Position numbers and translations under genes: made by a program. From Simmondsia chinensis (taxonomy: Eukaryota; Streptophyta; Magnoliopsida; Caryophyllales; Simmondsiaceae), in contig JAGTTD010000008.1 in NCBI GenBank assembly GCA_018398585.1, forward strand, positions 27,085,208 to 27,149,207: a stretch of 64,000 bases of DNA, given 5' to 3'. The notes under the pieces are model-generated. The model saw nothing but the letters and a program-made list of their open reading frames with translations. It did not search any database and had not been told where the DNA came from. Each line of letters opens with the position of its first letter. Position 1 is the stretch's first letter. Positions 54,504 to 64,000 of this stretch are shown here, piece after piece.

Positions 54504-57458
54504 ATGAGCGCGACCAGTTATGGAACCCAAACATTGAGGTCATTTCCTAAGGGGTTGGGGAGGGGGAAGGGGAGGGAGAGGGCGGGACAAATGGGGACAG
54601 GGAACTTGAGACTAGGATCACTAAATATCGGGACACAAACGAAGAAGAGTTTTGAGGTGGCTCATATGATGATGAGAAGGAACATCAACATCCTTTGTCT
54701 GCAAGAGACTAAATGGGTTGGCACGAAAGCCAGGGAGGTGCTAGGGCATAAGCTCTGGTATGCGGGCAAGGTTAAAGGCAGGAATGGAGTTGGGATCATT
54801 GTGGAAAGTAGCCTCAAAGATAAATAGTCGAAGTATCAAGAGCTGGCGATAGGATCATAAGTATTAAGTTGGTCCTAGATGGTGAAGTATTGAATGTAAT
54901 CAGTGCCTACGCACCTCAAACCGGATTATCTGAGCATGAGAAGGCAACATTCTGGGAGGACTTAGACACAATGATGCTAGGCATACCCCTAACGGAACAA
55001 GTAATGATTGGCGGGGATTTCAATGGACACGTTGGCCCAACGGAGGACGGTTATGCTCCGCACTGCGGAGGGCTCGGTTTTGAAACTAGGAATGCAGAGG
55101 GCAAAGCCCTATTGGACTTCGCTGTTACCTACGACCTAACGGTGGCCAACACCTTCTTCAGAAAGCGCAAGCAACACATCATCACGTACCAAAGCGGCGG
55201 GACAAAACTCAGATTGACTACATACTATTGAGAAGAAGATTGCAAAGAGATTGCAGGGATTGCAAGGCTACCCCAGGCGAAGACTTGTCTAGACAACATA
55301 GGGTGTTGTGGGCGGATATAAAGGCCAAGAGGAGGGCCAAAAGAATCTGCAAACCTGCGCATTCGTACACGTGTTGGAGGGAGCTCAAGGGGAAGAAGTA
55401 TAAGGTATACAAGGAAAGAGTGGAGGCCGAGCTCAGGGAGGACTTTGAGGGAGATACAAACCAGATGTGGAACCATCTGGCCCAAAAGATGAGAGGACTG
55501 GCATGAGAAGTTCTCGGCACGTCAAAGGGAAGGGTACCAAGCAACATAGAATCCTGGTGGTGGGGTGACGAGGTCCAAGAGAAGATTAAAGCGAAACGAG
55601 TTTGTTTCAGAGAGTGGGACCATAGCACGGATGAGGAGATGTGATAGCGGTATATTCAAGCCAGGAGAGAAGCTAAGCGAGTAGTCAGAGAAGCACAATC
55701 AAGAGCTTATGAGGACTTCTACAAAAGATTGGAGACCAAGGAGGGTGTAAGGGACTTATATAGAATCGCCAAAGCTAGAAAAAGGAAGACCAGAGATTTG
55801 GACAGAGTTCAATGCATAAGAGGGGAAGATGGACAGGTACTAGTGGACAGGCATCTCATCAAGGCTAGGTGGAAAATGTATTTCCAAGAGTTGTTCAACG
55901 AACAAGGAGGGACAGAGATATCCTTAGGTGGTCTTCAAACATCCGAGGTGCATCAAAACCACTGACTATAGGCAAATTAGCCTTGACGAAGTCAAGGAAG
56001 CCCTGAGATCCATGGGAAGGGGTAAAGCAGTTAGCCCAGATGGCATACCCATAGAAGTATGGAAATGCCTTGGACAAAAGGGCGTTAGTTGGTTGACGAA
56101 ACTATTTAACCAAATCCTCCATGGGGACAAGATGCCCGAGGAATGGAGGAAGAGCATATTGATTCCAATATATAAGAACAAAGGCGACATTCAGAGTTGC
56201 GTCAACTATCGGGGTATCAAATTAATGTGCCACACTTTAAAATTGTGGGAACGGGTCATAGAGAGGAGGTTAAGGCAATAGACCGAGGTGTCCGAGAACC
56301 AATTTGGATTTATGCCCGGGAGATCAATAATAGAAGCCATCCACATCCTAAGGCGGACAATTGAGCAATATAGGGAGGGATAAAAGGACCTTCATATGGT
56401 TTTCATTGATTTAGAGAGGGCATATGATAGAGTGCCAAGGGAGGTCCTCTGGAGAGTTTTAGACAGAAAGGCATCCCGCACCATACATCCGAGTCATTAA
56501 AGACATGTATGAAGAGGCACAAACTACGGTGCGTACAACAGATGGAGAGACAGATGTTTTCCCGATAACAGTAGGGGTTCACCATGGGTCTGCTTTGAGC
56601 CCCTATCTGTTCATTCTGGTTGTGGACGAGCTCACTAGGCACATCCAGGGATGTGTACCTTGGTGCATGATTTTTGCAGATGACATAGTACTAGTGGGGG
56701 AGTCGCAGGAAGAGATAAATGAGAGGCTAGAACTGTGGAGAGGAGTTCTAGAGTCCAAGGGTTTACGACTAAGCAAAGAAAAGACTGAGTACAATAAACT
56801 CAAGTTCGATCCCTCTACCACTCCTAGCCGGGAAGAGGTCATGATTGGACATGAGGCCATATCGAAGAAGGAGAGATTCAGGTACTTGGGGTCTACGATA
56901 CAGCACAATGGCGAAGTGGACGAGGATGTCAGCTATAGGATCAAAGCGGGATGGCATAAGTGGAGGATGGCCTCCATGGTACTTTGTGATAGGAAGTTCC
57001 CCTTGAAGCTAAAGGGAAGATACTATAAGACGGTTGTGAGGCCAGCCATGGCATATGGAGCGGAGTGAAGGGCGATGAAACAACAGCACACACAGAAGAT
57101 GAAAGTGGTGGAGATGCAAATGCTGAGGTGGATGTGTGGACACACAAGGAAGGATAAGATCAGAAACGACATCATAAGAGGCAAATTGGGCGTAGCCTCC
57201 ATTGAAGATAAATTAAGGGAGCAACGTCTGAGGTGGTTCGAACATGTCAAAAGGAGACCGAACAATGCTCCAGTTAGGAGATGCGAACAACCCCTTACTA
57301 CTCTTGGCAGAAGAGGCAGAGGCAGACCAAAGAAGAGATGGTTGGAGACGATCCGACAAGACCTCACCTACCTAAACCTTCGGGAGGAGATGGCCTTAGA
57401 TAGGGGCCAATGGAGGGCTAGCATAGGGGTTTTAGATGTTCCGGCTAGAGTAGGGTAG
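54504..57458 (+). pseudogene. RTE LINE endonuclease-reverse transcriptase, with frameshifts
   Basis: The APE-type endonuclease opens with LRLGSLNIGTQTKKSFEVAH and has INILCLQETKW, a GGDFNGHVG metal-site block, and ends KTQIDYILLRRRL after a one-base shift near 55205. A stop at about 54825 and several later shifts break the frame. The RT has [70 protein letters not shown] and the intact catalytic FADD at 56673-56684. The thumb/C-terminal part (GRYYKTVVRPAMAYGAE, then QHTQKMKVVEMQMLRWMCGH) ends near 57458. RTE proteins nick target DNA and copy their own RNA from the 3' end. About five to seven defects make this copy inactive. Confidence 0.92.
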
Positions 57459-58058
57459 TCTTTGTCTCTACCTTATCTATTCCTTTCTCACTCTTTTTCT
57501 TTATCCCTTCTACCCCTATTTCTATCCTCTATCTTTATCATCTTTTTTATCTTCATCATTTTCTCTATATCCTTGTCTTTTTATTCTTTTCTTTTTATCT
57601 TGATGCTTCTCCTGTTGCCAGGTCTTTGACTCATTGGTGCAGACTATCTTTTTAGGCTGGGGGTCCTCAGAAACAGCCTCTCTTCAGGGTAGCCCTCTGA
57701 AGGGGGAAGGCTGCGTACACCTACCCTTCCCAGACCCTGCTTTTGCGGGAGCCCTTGGAGGCACTAGGTCTGTTGTTGTTGTTGTTGTTGTTGTCCTGGT
57801 CACTTATAAATAGTTGATACCTTTCATGATTCTTTTCTAAATAATACTTTTCTTCTTGGTCGTTTTTATAAAGTATGTTGCCCTTACTGTGTATGATATC
57901 ATTTTTGAAAACTTTCACCATTTATGTTTTCATCCAAAAAGTAATGCATAATTTTCATGTATATAATATTGGCTCAACAAAAATTTAATGAGTACCTAAA
58001 TGATGAAATGACCCTTATATATTATCGTTATTATTCACTGTATTAAATATAGTCTTCA

Positions 58059-58285
58059 ACCAAAGAGGGCACCAACACCCCGTTATCGGATCCCATTAGA
58101 ACTCCGAAGTTAAGGGTGCTTGGGTGAGAGCAGTAACATGATGGGTGACCTCCTGGGAAGTCCTCACCCTCAGGTTGGGGGCACTTGGAAATAGCCTCTC
58201 TTCAAGTTAACACCCTGAAGGGGGAAGGCTGCGTACATCCTAGACCCTACGTAAAAGGGATTCCTTGAGGCACTAGGTATGTTCC
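58059..58285 (+). mobile_element. 5S rRNA-derived SINE-like retroposon with RTE tail
   Basis: Bases about 58066-58165 match plant 5S rRNA, including CGGATCCCATTAGAACTCCG, the box A region AAGTTAAGGGTGCTTGGG, GAGAGCAGTA (intermediate element) and box C GATGGGTGACCTCCTGGGAA; the final 14 or so bases of 5S are absent. It runs straight into an RTE-LINE tail (GGGGGAAGGCTGCGTACATC, GAGGCACTAGGTA). The insert is flanked by an 18-bp target duplication, TATTAAATATAGTCTTCA (58041-58058) and TATTAAATATAGTTTTCA (58286-58303), one mismatch. This structure, pol III promoter head plus LINE tail plus long target duplication, is that of a SINE. A one-off LINE template switch onto 5S RNA is the alternative. 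Confidence 0.85.
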
Positions 58286-58820
58286 TATTAAATATAGTTT
58301 TCAGGGTACCATTGGGATATTGGGAATATATCTTGCTTTCTATTTAATATATTTAATACAGTGAATAATAACGATAATATATACGGGTCATTTTATCATT
58401 TAGGTACTCGTTAAATTTTTGTTGAGCCAATATTATATACATAAAAATTATGCATTAGTTTTTGGATGAAAATATAAATGGTGAAAGTTTTCAAAAATGA
58501 TATCATACACAGTAAGGGCAACATACTTTTCAAAAACGACCAAGAAGAAAAGTATTATTTAGAAAAGGACCATGAAAGGTATCAACTATTTATAAGTGAC
58601 CAGGACAATTAGTCGAAAAAATAACATGACAACCAAAAAGAATATGTAGTAGATGACGTGACAATAAAAAAGATGACACATGCAATGTCATGATGAAGTT
58701 ACTATACTTGTTTTAAAAAAATTTAAAAATTATTAAAATTTTAATTTATTTATGTTAAATAGTTTTACTGCAATAATTTTTAGAATACAAATCAGCCGTG
58801 CTTCCATAAAATAAAATAAA

Positions 58821-59239
58821 ATACGGTCCCCTGGACGTACATCATTACAAACGGCATACGTTGAACGAGCTACAGTAAATGGTGCCATTTTGGTAAATAT
58901 TTTTGGAAGTGTGCTATTTTGGTAAATTTTTTTTTTCGAAACTTTTCCAATTGGGTAAAAAATTCAAGTTTTTATTGCATTAATAAAAAGGCCAATTTCT
59001 GACGTGATGACATCATTTTTAGTCGACAAAACTTACACGATAGATTTGTCTTTATAAATGCTATAGTAAAATGATAAAAATACCCTTTAATAACCATATT
59101 TTGGGACAAATTAAGTGAAAACATATAGTTTCTACATAACAAAATATCTCGAATTTTGTGCCCATAAAGTATGAATAAGGGTGTTCAAGCATACGCTTTG
59201 TCATTTTATTGTTGCATTAATAAGAAATAGTTGCCATGT
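58821..59239. other. Spacer with a relative of the foldback tip, no gene
   Basis: GAGCTACAGTAAATGGTGCC, CATTTTGGTAAATATTTTTGG (58871-58912) resembles GGCTACAGTGAAATGGGCC..TTGCTAAATATTTTTG at 52993-53031 in the foldback element. No coding sequence. Confidence 0.45.
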
Positions 59240-59475
59240 CAATGTTATGTACTTGAACATATTGTAAGAAATTACATGTAAAAACATACTATTGATGATT
59301 GTATGGTTAGTAAGTGGTTAGTATTGTTAGAGGTTGTTAATGATTGGTGTAACTAGTATAAAGTGTTCAAAGATTGTACTTAGAGGGGTATCCAAAGAAT
59401 AATACAATATACTTTCATTTAGCCAGTGTAAATGGTGGTTTGATTAGCTCAAGATCAAACTCTGATACCAAATGT
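59240..59475. repeat. LTR-like fragment and primer-site-like sequence of the gypsy family
   Basis: GAACATATTGTAAGAAATTACATGTAAAAA and following bases to about 59390 are the reverse complement of 63190-63046. CTCTGATACCA at 59460-59470 is the reverse of a tRNA-Met primer site (TGGTATCAGAG), followed by TGTCAAGG as a possible LTR edge. How this joins to the flanking gypsy sequence is unresolved; it looks rearranged. Confidence 0.5.
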
Positions 59476-59652
59476 CAAGGTTTAGCCTTGATTATGAGAG
59501 AAAAAACAGAGAAAATGAGAAGAAGAAGAAGAAGGAAAGAGGAGCTAAGGAACAGCTCTGGTGAAGGGAAAGAGGAAAGTAGGAGAGAGGGAGAATTAGA
59601 GAGATGAAGAGAGAGAGAGAGTTGGAGAAAACCATTTCTGATCTGTTTTTGT
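59476..59652. other. GA-rich segment, possible LTR remainder
   Basis: Dominated by GAAGAAG and GAGAGA; ends where gypsy coding sequence begins. It may be U5/R sequence of the minus-strand element, but there is no second copy in the window to prove it. Confidence 0.4.
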
Positions 59653-62600
59653 CAGCAAACCATTTCATCCTTGATCGTGCTTGTACCAAGTGATGTCTTA
59701 GCTGCTGTAAGGTGGACTACCTCTCAGAAAAGCAACCTCCAATAGAGGCTACTGAAGTCAGTGACCCAGGAAGGTTGTCCTGGTGAAGTGAGGGGGTGGC
59801 TCATACCCATACAGAGCCTGGAAAGGGGATAGCTTGAGGCTGTTATGATAGTTGGTATTATACCGTAATTCAGCAAGTGACAGCCACTTATTCCAATGCT
59901 TGGGTTTATCCACGCAAAAGCATCTGAGATATGTTTCCTAGCATTGATTCACCCTCTCAGACTAACCATCTGATTGAGGGTGATAAGATGTGCTCATGTC
60001 AAGGGAGCTTCCCAAAAGCTTGAAGAGCTCTTGCCAAAAATTGCTAAGGAAAACTTGGTCTCTGTCCAAGACTATACTTTCAGGCAATCCATGAAGCTTA
60101 TGGACATAGTCCATGAAAAGCCTTGCAACATGTGTAGTAGTAAAGGGGTGAGTGAGAGGAATAAAATGGGAGTATTTCGTAAATATGTCCACCACCACAA
60201 AGATGGTGTCCTTACCATCTGAGAGAGGTAAAGCCTCTATGAAATCCATAGCAACGTGTGTCCAACATTGCTTAGAGCCCACTAAGGGTCGCAAGAGACC
60301 AGGGTAAGCCACATGTTCTGATTTGCTTCTCTGACATATGTCACATTCAGCTACTGCCTTGAAAACACCAGTTTTAAGTTATGGCTAGAAAAGGAGTTTC
60401 TTCAATCTCTAGTGTGTAGCCTGCATACTTGAATGGCCTCCGATAAGTGAACAATGAATGGAAGAAATAAGTTGTGCCCTGAGGTTATGGCCTTGGCCCA
60501 CATACAGCTTGCCACTGAACCGCAACACCCCATTTTTGAGGCAATAGCCAGGGTGGCTATTAGGTGCCAACATCAATTCAAGAAGCAACTTGGTACAATG
60601 CTCATCATTTTCATAGCTTCTAGTGATCTCATCCGCCCAAGAAGGGTGAACAGCAGAGGCTGAAAGTACATGGTAGGACCCTTCACTTCTTCTGGATAAG
60701 GCATCTGCCACCTTATTTTCCTTGCCTTTCTTGTAATAAATTCTGTAGTCTAAACTTAGGAGTTTAGACATGCCTTTTTTTTTCTAAATTGTAGTGGTTA
60801 TTCTTTGTTCTAGTAGGTTTTTAAGAGCTTGATGGTCAGTCTTGATCACAAAACACCCAACTTTCAAATAATGTCTCCATTTAGAGACTTCCAATAATAT
60901 GGCCAGAAATTCTTTTCATATACTGATAGGCCTATACTTTTGGGCCCAAAGGCCTTGCTAAGGAAGGCAATAGACTTCCCTTGCTGCATTAATACCACTA
61001 CCATCCCTTTGTCACTAGCATCAGCTTCTAGGACAAAGGGTAAAGTGAAATTAGGTAAGGATAAGGCTAGAGCTTCAAACATAGCTCTTTTTTGTAACTA
61101 AAAGGCTGTTTCAGCCTCTACAGTCCAGTAAAACCCAGTTTTCTTGAGTTGGTCAGTCAAGGGTCTGGCAATAGTTCTATAATTTCTCACAAATTTCCAG
61201 TAATAACCTGTGAGGCCCCAAAAGGACCTTAGCTATTTGACATTTTGAGGTCTAGGCCAAGAAACCATGGCTTCAACTTTAGTGGGATTAGTAGCAACAC
61301 CAGCTGCTGAGATAATGTGGCCAAAACATTCAATATGTGTTTGGGCAAAGTTACATTTACTTCTTTTGGCAAATAGACTATGCGTTTTAAGCTCCTGCAG
61401 CACCTTTTTCAGATGTGTAACATGGGAGGTCAAGGAAGTGCTATACACTAATATCTCATCAAAAAATACTAGGACACATTTCCTCAAATAGGGAGCAAAT
61501 AAATGATTCATTAAAGCCAAAGGGCATAACCTTATATTCCTAATGACTATGATGGGTTCTAAATGCAGTCTTTGGTATGTCAGCCTGATGTACCCTTACT
61601 TGAAAATATCCAGCTCTAGCATCTAGCTTAGAAAATACCGTTGCCTCATTAAGCTCCTCTAACAGGTCATCTATATGTGGAATAGGAAACCTATTCTTGA
61701 TAGTATTGTCATTAAGCTGCATGTAGTCTACACAGAAATGCATACTTCCATCTCTTTTCTTGACCAAAAGTACAGGAGAAGCAAAAGGAGAGCAGCTTGG
61801 CTAAATAATTGAAGTCTCCATCATTTCCCTTACTTGCTTTTCTATCTCATTCTACAAGTGGGGGTATCTATAGGGCCTGATATTAACAGGCTTAGCATCA
61901 GGCTTCAACGGTATGTGGTGGTCATGAGACCTAGGGGGAGGTAAAGCCTTTGGCTCTTGAAATACATCGTCATACTCAGCTAATAATGACAGTATAGAGG
62001 ATGGAGTTTGTGTTTCTTTACCTGTTGAGACTCATGCCCTTGTATCAACAGCACGGTGGCCACGTTGTATTCCTCCTTCTTATGACATAGGTATTGCAGC
62101 TTCATTCCAGTAAGGAGCTTTAGCGTACCAGTGTCCTTTATCCTAGTTAGCTTAATAGTTTTCCCATCCTTGATAAAGCTACGTTTCAGCTAGTTAAAGT
62201 CCAAGGACACATGGCTAAATTGTTTCATCCAATCCACCCCCTGCAACATATCACAGCCTCCTTTTTTCATTAGTCTAATGTGGTAAGAGAAGCAGTAGCT
62301 CTGCATCTGCCAACTAGCCATGCATTGCTGTCTGCTAAGCATTGTTTGGCCATTGGCCATGGTAATGCCAAGGGAGGATGTATCCTCCAATGTGAACCCT
62401 TCCTCTCTAGCAAAACTCGGGTCCAAGAAACTGTGGGTACGCTGACTGTCAATCAGGATAATGATTGTTCGCTTGTGCATATGCCCAAGGATCTCAGAAG
62501 TGCTGGAGAAAGCATTCCCAGTAAATGCGTGTACATATATTTCCTCTGCTTTTTCATAACAGGTGTCTATAACTTATTCTTCACTTGTCCCTGAGTCAGA

Positions 62601-63045
62601 AGAACGCTCTGATTCAGGACATGGGTCAAAAAACTCAGCTGCTTCTAAGCTATGGAGGGTCTGATTTTCACACTTGTGACCCGGATAGTACCTTTGTTTC
62701 ATTTGTAGCGCATACCAGAATTGCAAGGGGATTGGTACTTGGTCCAGTGGGAGGGCTATTTTTGGTTTGTTTAGGTGTTTCTCTGTTACCTCACTATAGA
62801 TGAAAATGAGTTTGTCTTTAAGAGGCTTTTGGCTTTTGTAGAGTGGTTTCAGATGATTGTGAGAGAAGTTTTGCTTTAGTGTAAAGTGTCGGAGTGGGAT
62901 TTGGGTTTAAGGTCCTGGACCAGCTGTTGTATTTCTGCTTCCAGCCCATAGATGTAAGAGGACAAGAAATAGCTCTTGCTAAATGAACTGTTTGTGGATA
63001 ACATGTGAGACCTCAATTCTTCAAACTGCTCCTGATAATCCTCTA
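59653..63045 (-). pseudogene. Gypsy retrotransposon A: gag to integrase, decayed
   Basis: Minus strand, in order. Gag (63045-62500) has EDYQEQFEELRSHMLSTNSS, a typical gypsy gag helix, and a worn PGHKCENQTLH zinc-finger piece. The protease (62480-62190) reads LIDSQRTHSFLD where relatives have D-S/T-G-A/S. RT (61770-61233) has [19 protein letters not shown] and the active box VFFDEILVYS, normally FFDD, so the second catalytic Asp is Glu. RNase H (61082-60410) follows with ADASDKGMVVVLMQ. Integrase (60312-59962) has HVAMDFIEALPLSDGKDTIF and LDRDQVFLSNFWQELFKLLG. The 3' end of integrase is missing: at 59653 the sequence breaks off at a point matching 63686 in copy B. Many stops and shifts are present. 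Confidence 0.9.
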
Positions 63046-63200
63046 AGTACAATATTTGAACACTTTATACTAGTTATACCAATCTTAACAACCTAACCAC
63101 ATCATTAACGACCTCTTACAATACTAACCACTTACCAATCATACAATCATCAACAATATATTTTTACATGTAATTTCTTACAATATGTTCAAGAACATTA
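63046..63200 (-). repeat. LTR piece of gypsy copy B
   Basis: Inverted relative to 59240-59390. On the minus strand it begins near TGTTCTTGAACATATTGTAAG about 30 bp after the pol stop, as a 3' LTR should, and is cut at 63046 by copy A's gag. Confidence 0.55.
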
Positions 63201-64000
63201 TATTAGCTACTCCTCAACCAATCCTTGACCTCAAGGATGGGCAGCAAAGTCTGAAAATTGAGTTTGGATGGCAGTGAAGTCCTCCCAAGTAGCTTCAGAT
63301 TCATCCGGATTGGTCCATTTAATCAGCCATTGTGACACTGATGTGTTGTGCCTCTCAACTATCATTCTTACAAGAACTTTTTTAGGGGCTATCTTCAAAT
63401 CACCTTGAAGGGATACTTGTGGCAGCTGGGGAGTGACCATAACCTGATTTCCAAGCTTCCTCTTTAGCTGAGAAGCATGAAAAACTAGGTGAATGAGACA
63501 CCCAGCAGGCATGAGTAGCTTCTAAGCTGCTTGTCCTATCTTCTGCAAGAACAAGTAAGGGCCATAGTACTTGGAGAACAACTTGAGATGTCTTCTAATG
63601 GCAGTGGAAGCCTGCCTATACGGCTATAGCTTCAGGTACACCCATTCTCCAGGTTGCAGCAACCTTTTGGATATGTTTTTGTCGGCAAACCATTTCATCC
63701 TCGATTGTGCTTATACCAAGTGATGTCTCAGCTGTTGTAAGGTGGAATGGCTCTCAGCAAACCAATCTCCAACAGAGGCTACTGAATCAGTGACCCAAGA
63801 AGGTTGTCCTGGTGAAGTGAGGGTGGCTCATGCCCATATGGAGCCTGGAAAGGGGATAGCTTGAGGCTGCAGTGATAGTTGGTATTATACCATATTTCAG
63901 CAAGTGACAGCCACATATTCCAATGCTTGGGTTTATCCAAGTAAAAGCATATGTGATGTGTTTCCAAGCATTGATTCACCCTCTCAGAATGACCATCTGA
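63201..64000 (-). pseudogene. Gypsy retrotransposon B: integrase C-terminus, runs off the window
   Basis: The end of a second minus-strand copy. 63979-63779 is an integrase segment (KHWNMWLSLAEIWYNTNYHC, then a segment ending SPFQAPYGHEPP). 63512-63231 holds LIHLVFHASQLKRKLG and a chromodomain-like end, SQWLIKWTNPDESEATWEDF. The DNA from 63686 to 64000 is closely similar to 59653-59975 of copy A. The rest of the element lies outside the window. Confidence 0.88.

Larger units (their letters stand above)
53424..57793 (+). mobile_element. RTE-clade LINE, apparently full length (4.4 kb)
   Basis: Boundaries are set by the interrupted foldback arm: the arm reads GACTAATTG before the insertion and TCCTGGTCAC after its (TTG)n tail. 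The element has a roughly 1.08-kb 5' leader rich in CCACCACC (53560-54200), an endonuclease, an RT and an RTE-specific 3' end with (TTG)8 (57770-57793). Shorter RTE tails elsewhere in the window belong to the same lineage. Confidence 0.88.
53210..58820. mobile_element. Second foldback element, split by a LINE and a SINE
   Basis: 53210-53423 plus 57794-58050 form the left arm, and 58352-58820 the right arm in reverse. Landmarks mirror each other: GTATTCTAAAAATTATTGCA, CTTCATCATGACAT, ATTCTTTTTRGTTGTCAT, GACTAATTGTCCTGGTCAC, TTTCATGATTCTTTTC-type, and TTATTATTCACTGTATTAAA. Removing the LINE restores a continuous left arm at GACTAATTG/TCCTGG. Outer ends and target duplication are unclear because of flanking T-runs. 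Confidence 0.85.

Noticed and set aside
54504..57458. An intact craniofacial-development-protein-2-like gene
   Set aside because: Database labels of that kind usually denote RTE LINE endonucleases; here it is joined to an RT and a LINE tail with frameshifts.
58066..58165. A functional 5S rRNA gene
   Set aside because: The 3' end of 5S is missing, several positions differ, no tandem 5S unit or terminator follows, and it is joined to a LINE tail inside a target duplication.

Overview
The window is a transposon-dominated piece of a plant nuclear genome, almost certainly a eudicot. The evidence is an intact EARLY FLOWERING 4 (ELF4)-type clock gene, plant-type Ty1/copia and Ty3/gypsy (chromovirus) retrotransposons, RTE-clade LINEs, MULE, hAT and Tourist-like DNA elements, and AT-rich spacers. 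I cannot name the species. The ELF4 homologue (21660-22019, +) is the only host gene I can defend as intact. It has a TATA box, two inverted evening elements, a FHY3/FAR1-type CACGCGC site and a six-codon uORF.

Region 1 (1 to about 20.7 kb) is a large MULE-like element. Bases 1-290 match the reverse complement of 18230-18804 as long inverted repeats. Between them, both on the minus strand, lie a decayed FAR1/MULE transposase (about 900-2990) and a decayed ULP1/C48 SUMO-peptidase-like gene (about 8.83-18.03 kb) whose His, Asp and Cys triad codons can all be found. This pairing resembles the Kaonashi (KI) class of MULEs. The ULP gene is split by a 5.9-kb chromovirus (10776-16695). The element also carries arrays of the palindrome TGTGTCGACACACA alternating with degenerate ACTCAAAATCACC units, and a 5.3-kb imperfect inverted repeat (3.17-8.52 kb) with two mirrored copies of another gene fragment.

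Region 2 (20.7-29.7 kb) holds ELF4, a 533-bp MULE-type MITE just behind it (perfect 9-bp target duplication), a tRNA-derived SINE, a truncated RTE LINE, and an LTR-like repeat. Region 3 (29751-37265) is a decayed copia element on the minus strand with a 5-bp target duplication, its promoter-side LTR partly replaced by another LTR-like sequence. Region 4 (37.3-51.3 kb) holds a TIR element, a 3.08-kb hAT transposon whose transposase frame is broken only by stop codons, a Tourist-like MITE nested in an RTE fragment, and long AT-rich spacers.

Region 5 (51.35-58.82 kb) is a nest of foldback elements. A 1.73-kb near-complete palindrome with a perfect 9-bp target duplication is followed by a second palindrome. 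That one was invaded in its left arm by a nearly full-length RTE LINE (53424-57793) and in its loop by a 227-bp retroposon. The retroposon has a 5S rRNA-like head, an RTE-LINE-like tail and an 18-bp target duplication. It looks like a 5S-derived SINE and is the most unusual object here. Region 6 (59.2-64 kb) contains two abutting, decayed copies of one minus-strand gypsy family, the second running off the window.

Together these show repeated nesting: MULE invaded by gypsy and LINE; LINE fragment invaded by Tourist MITE; foldback invaded by LINE and SINE. ELF4 sits in a roughly 1-kb island between them.
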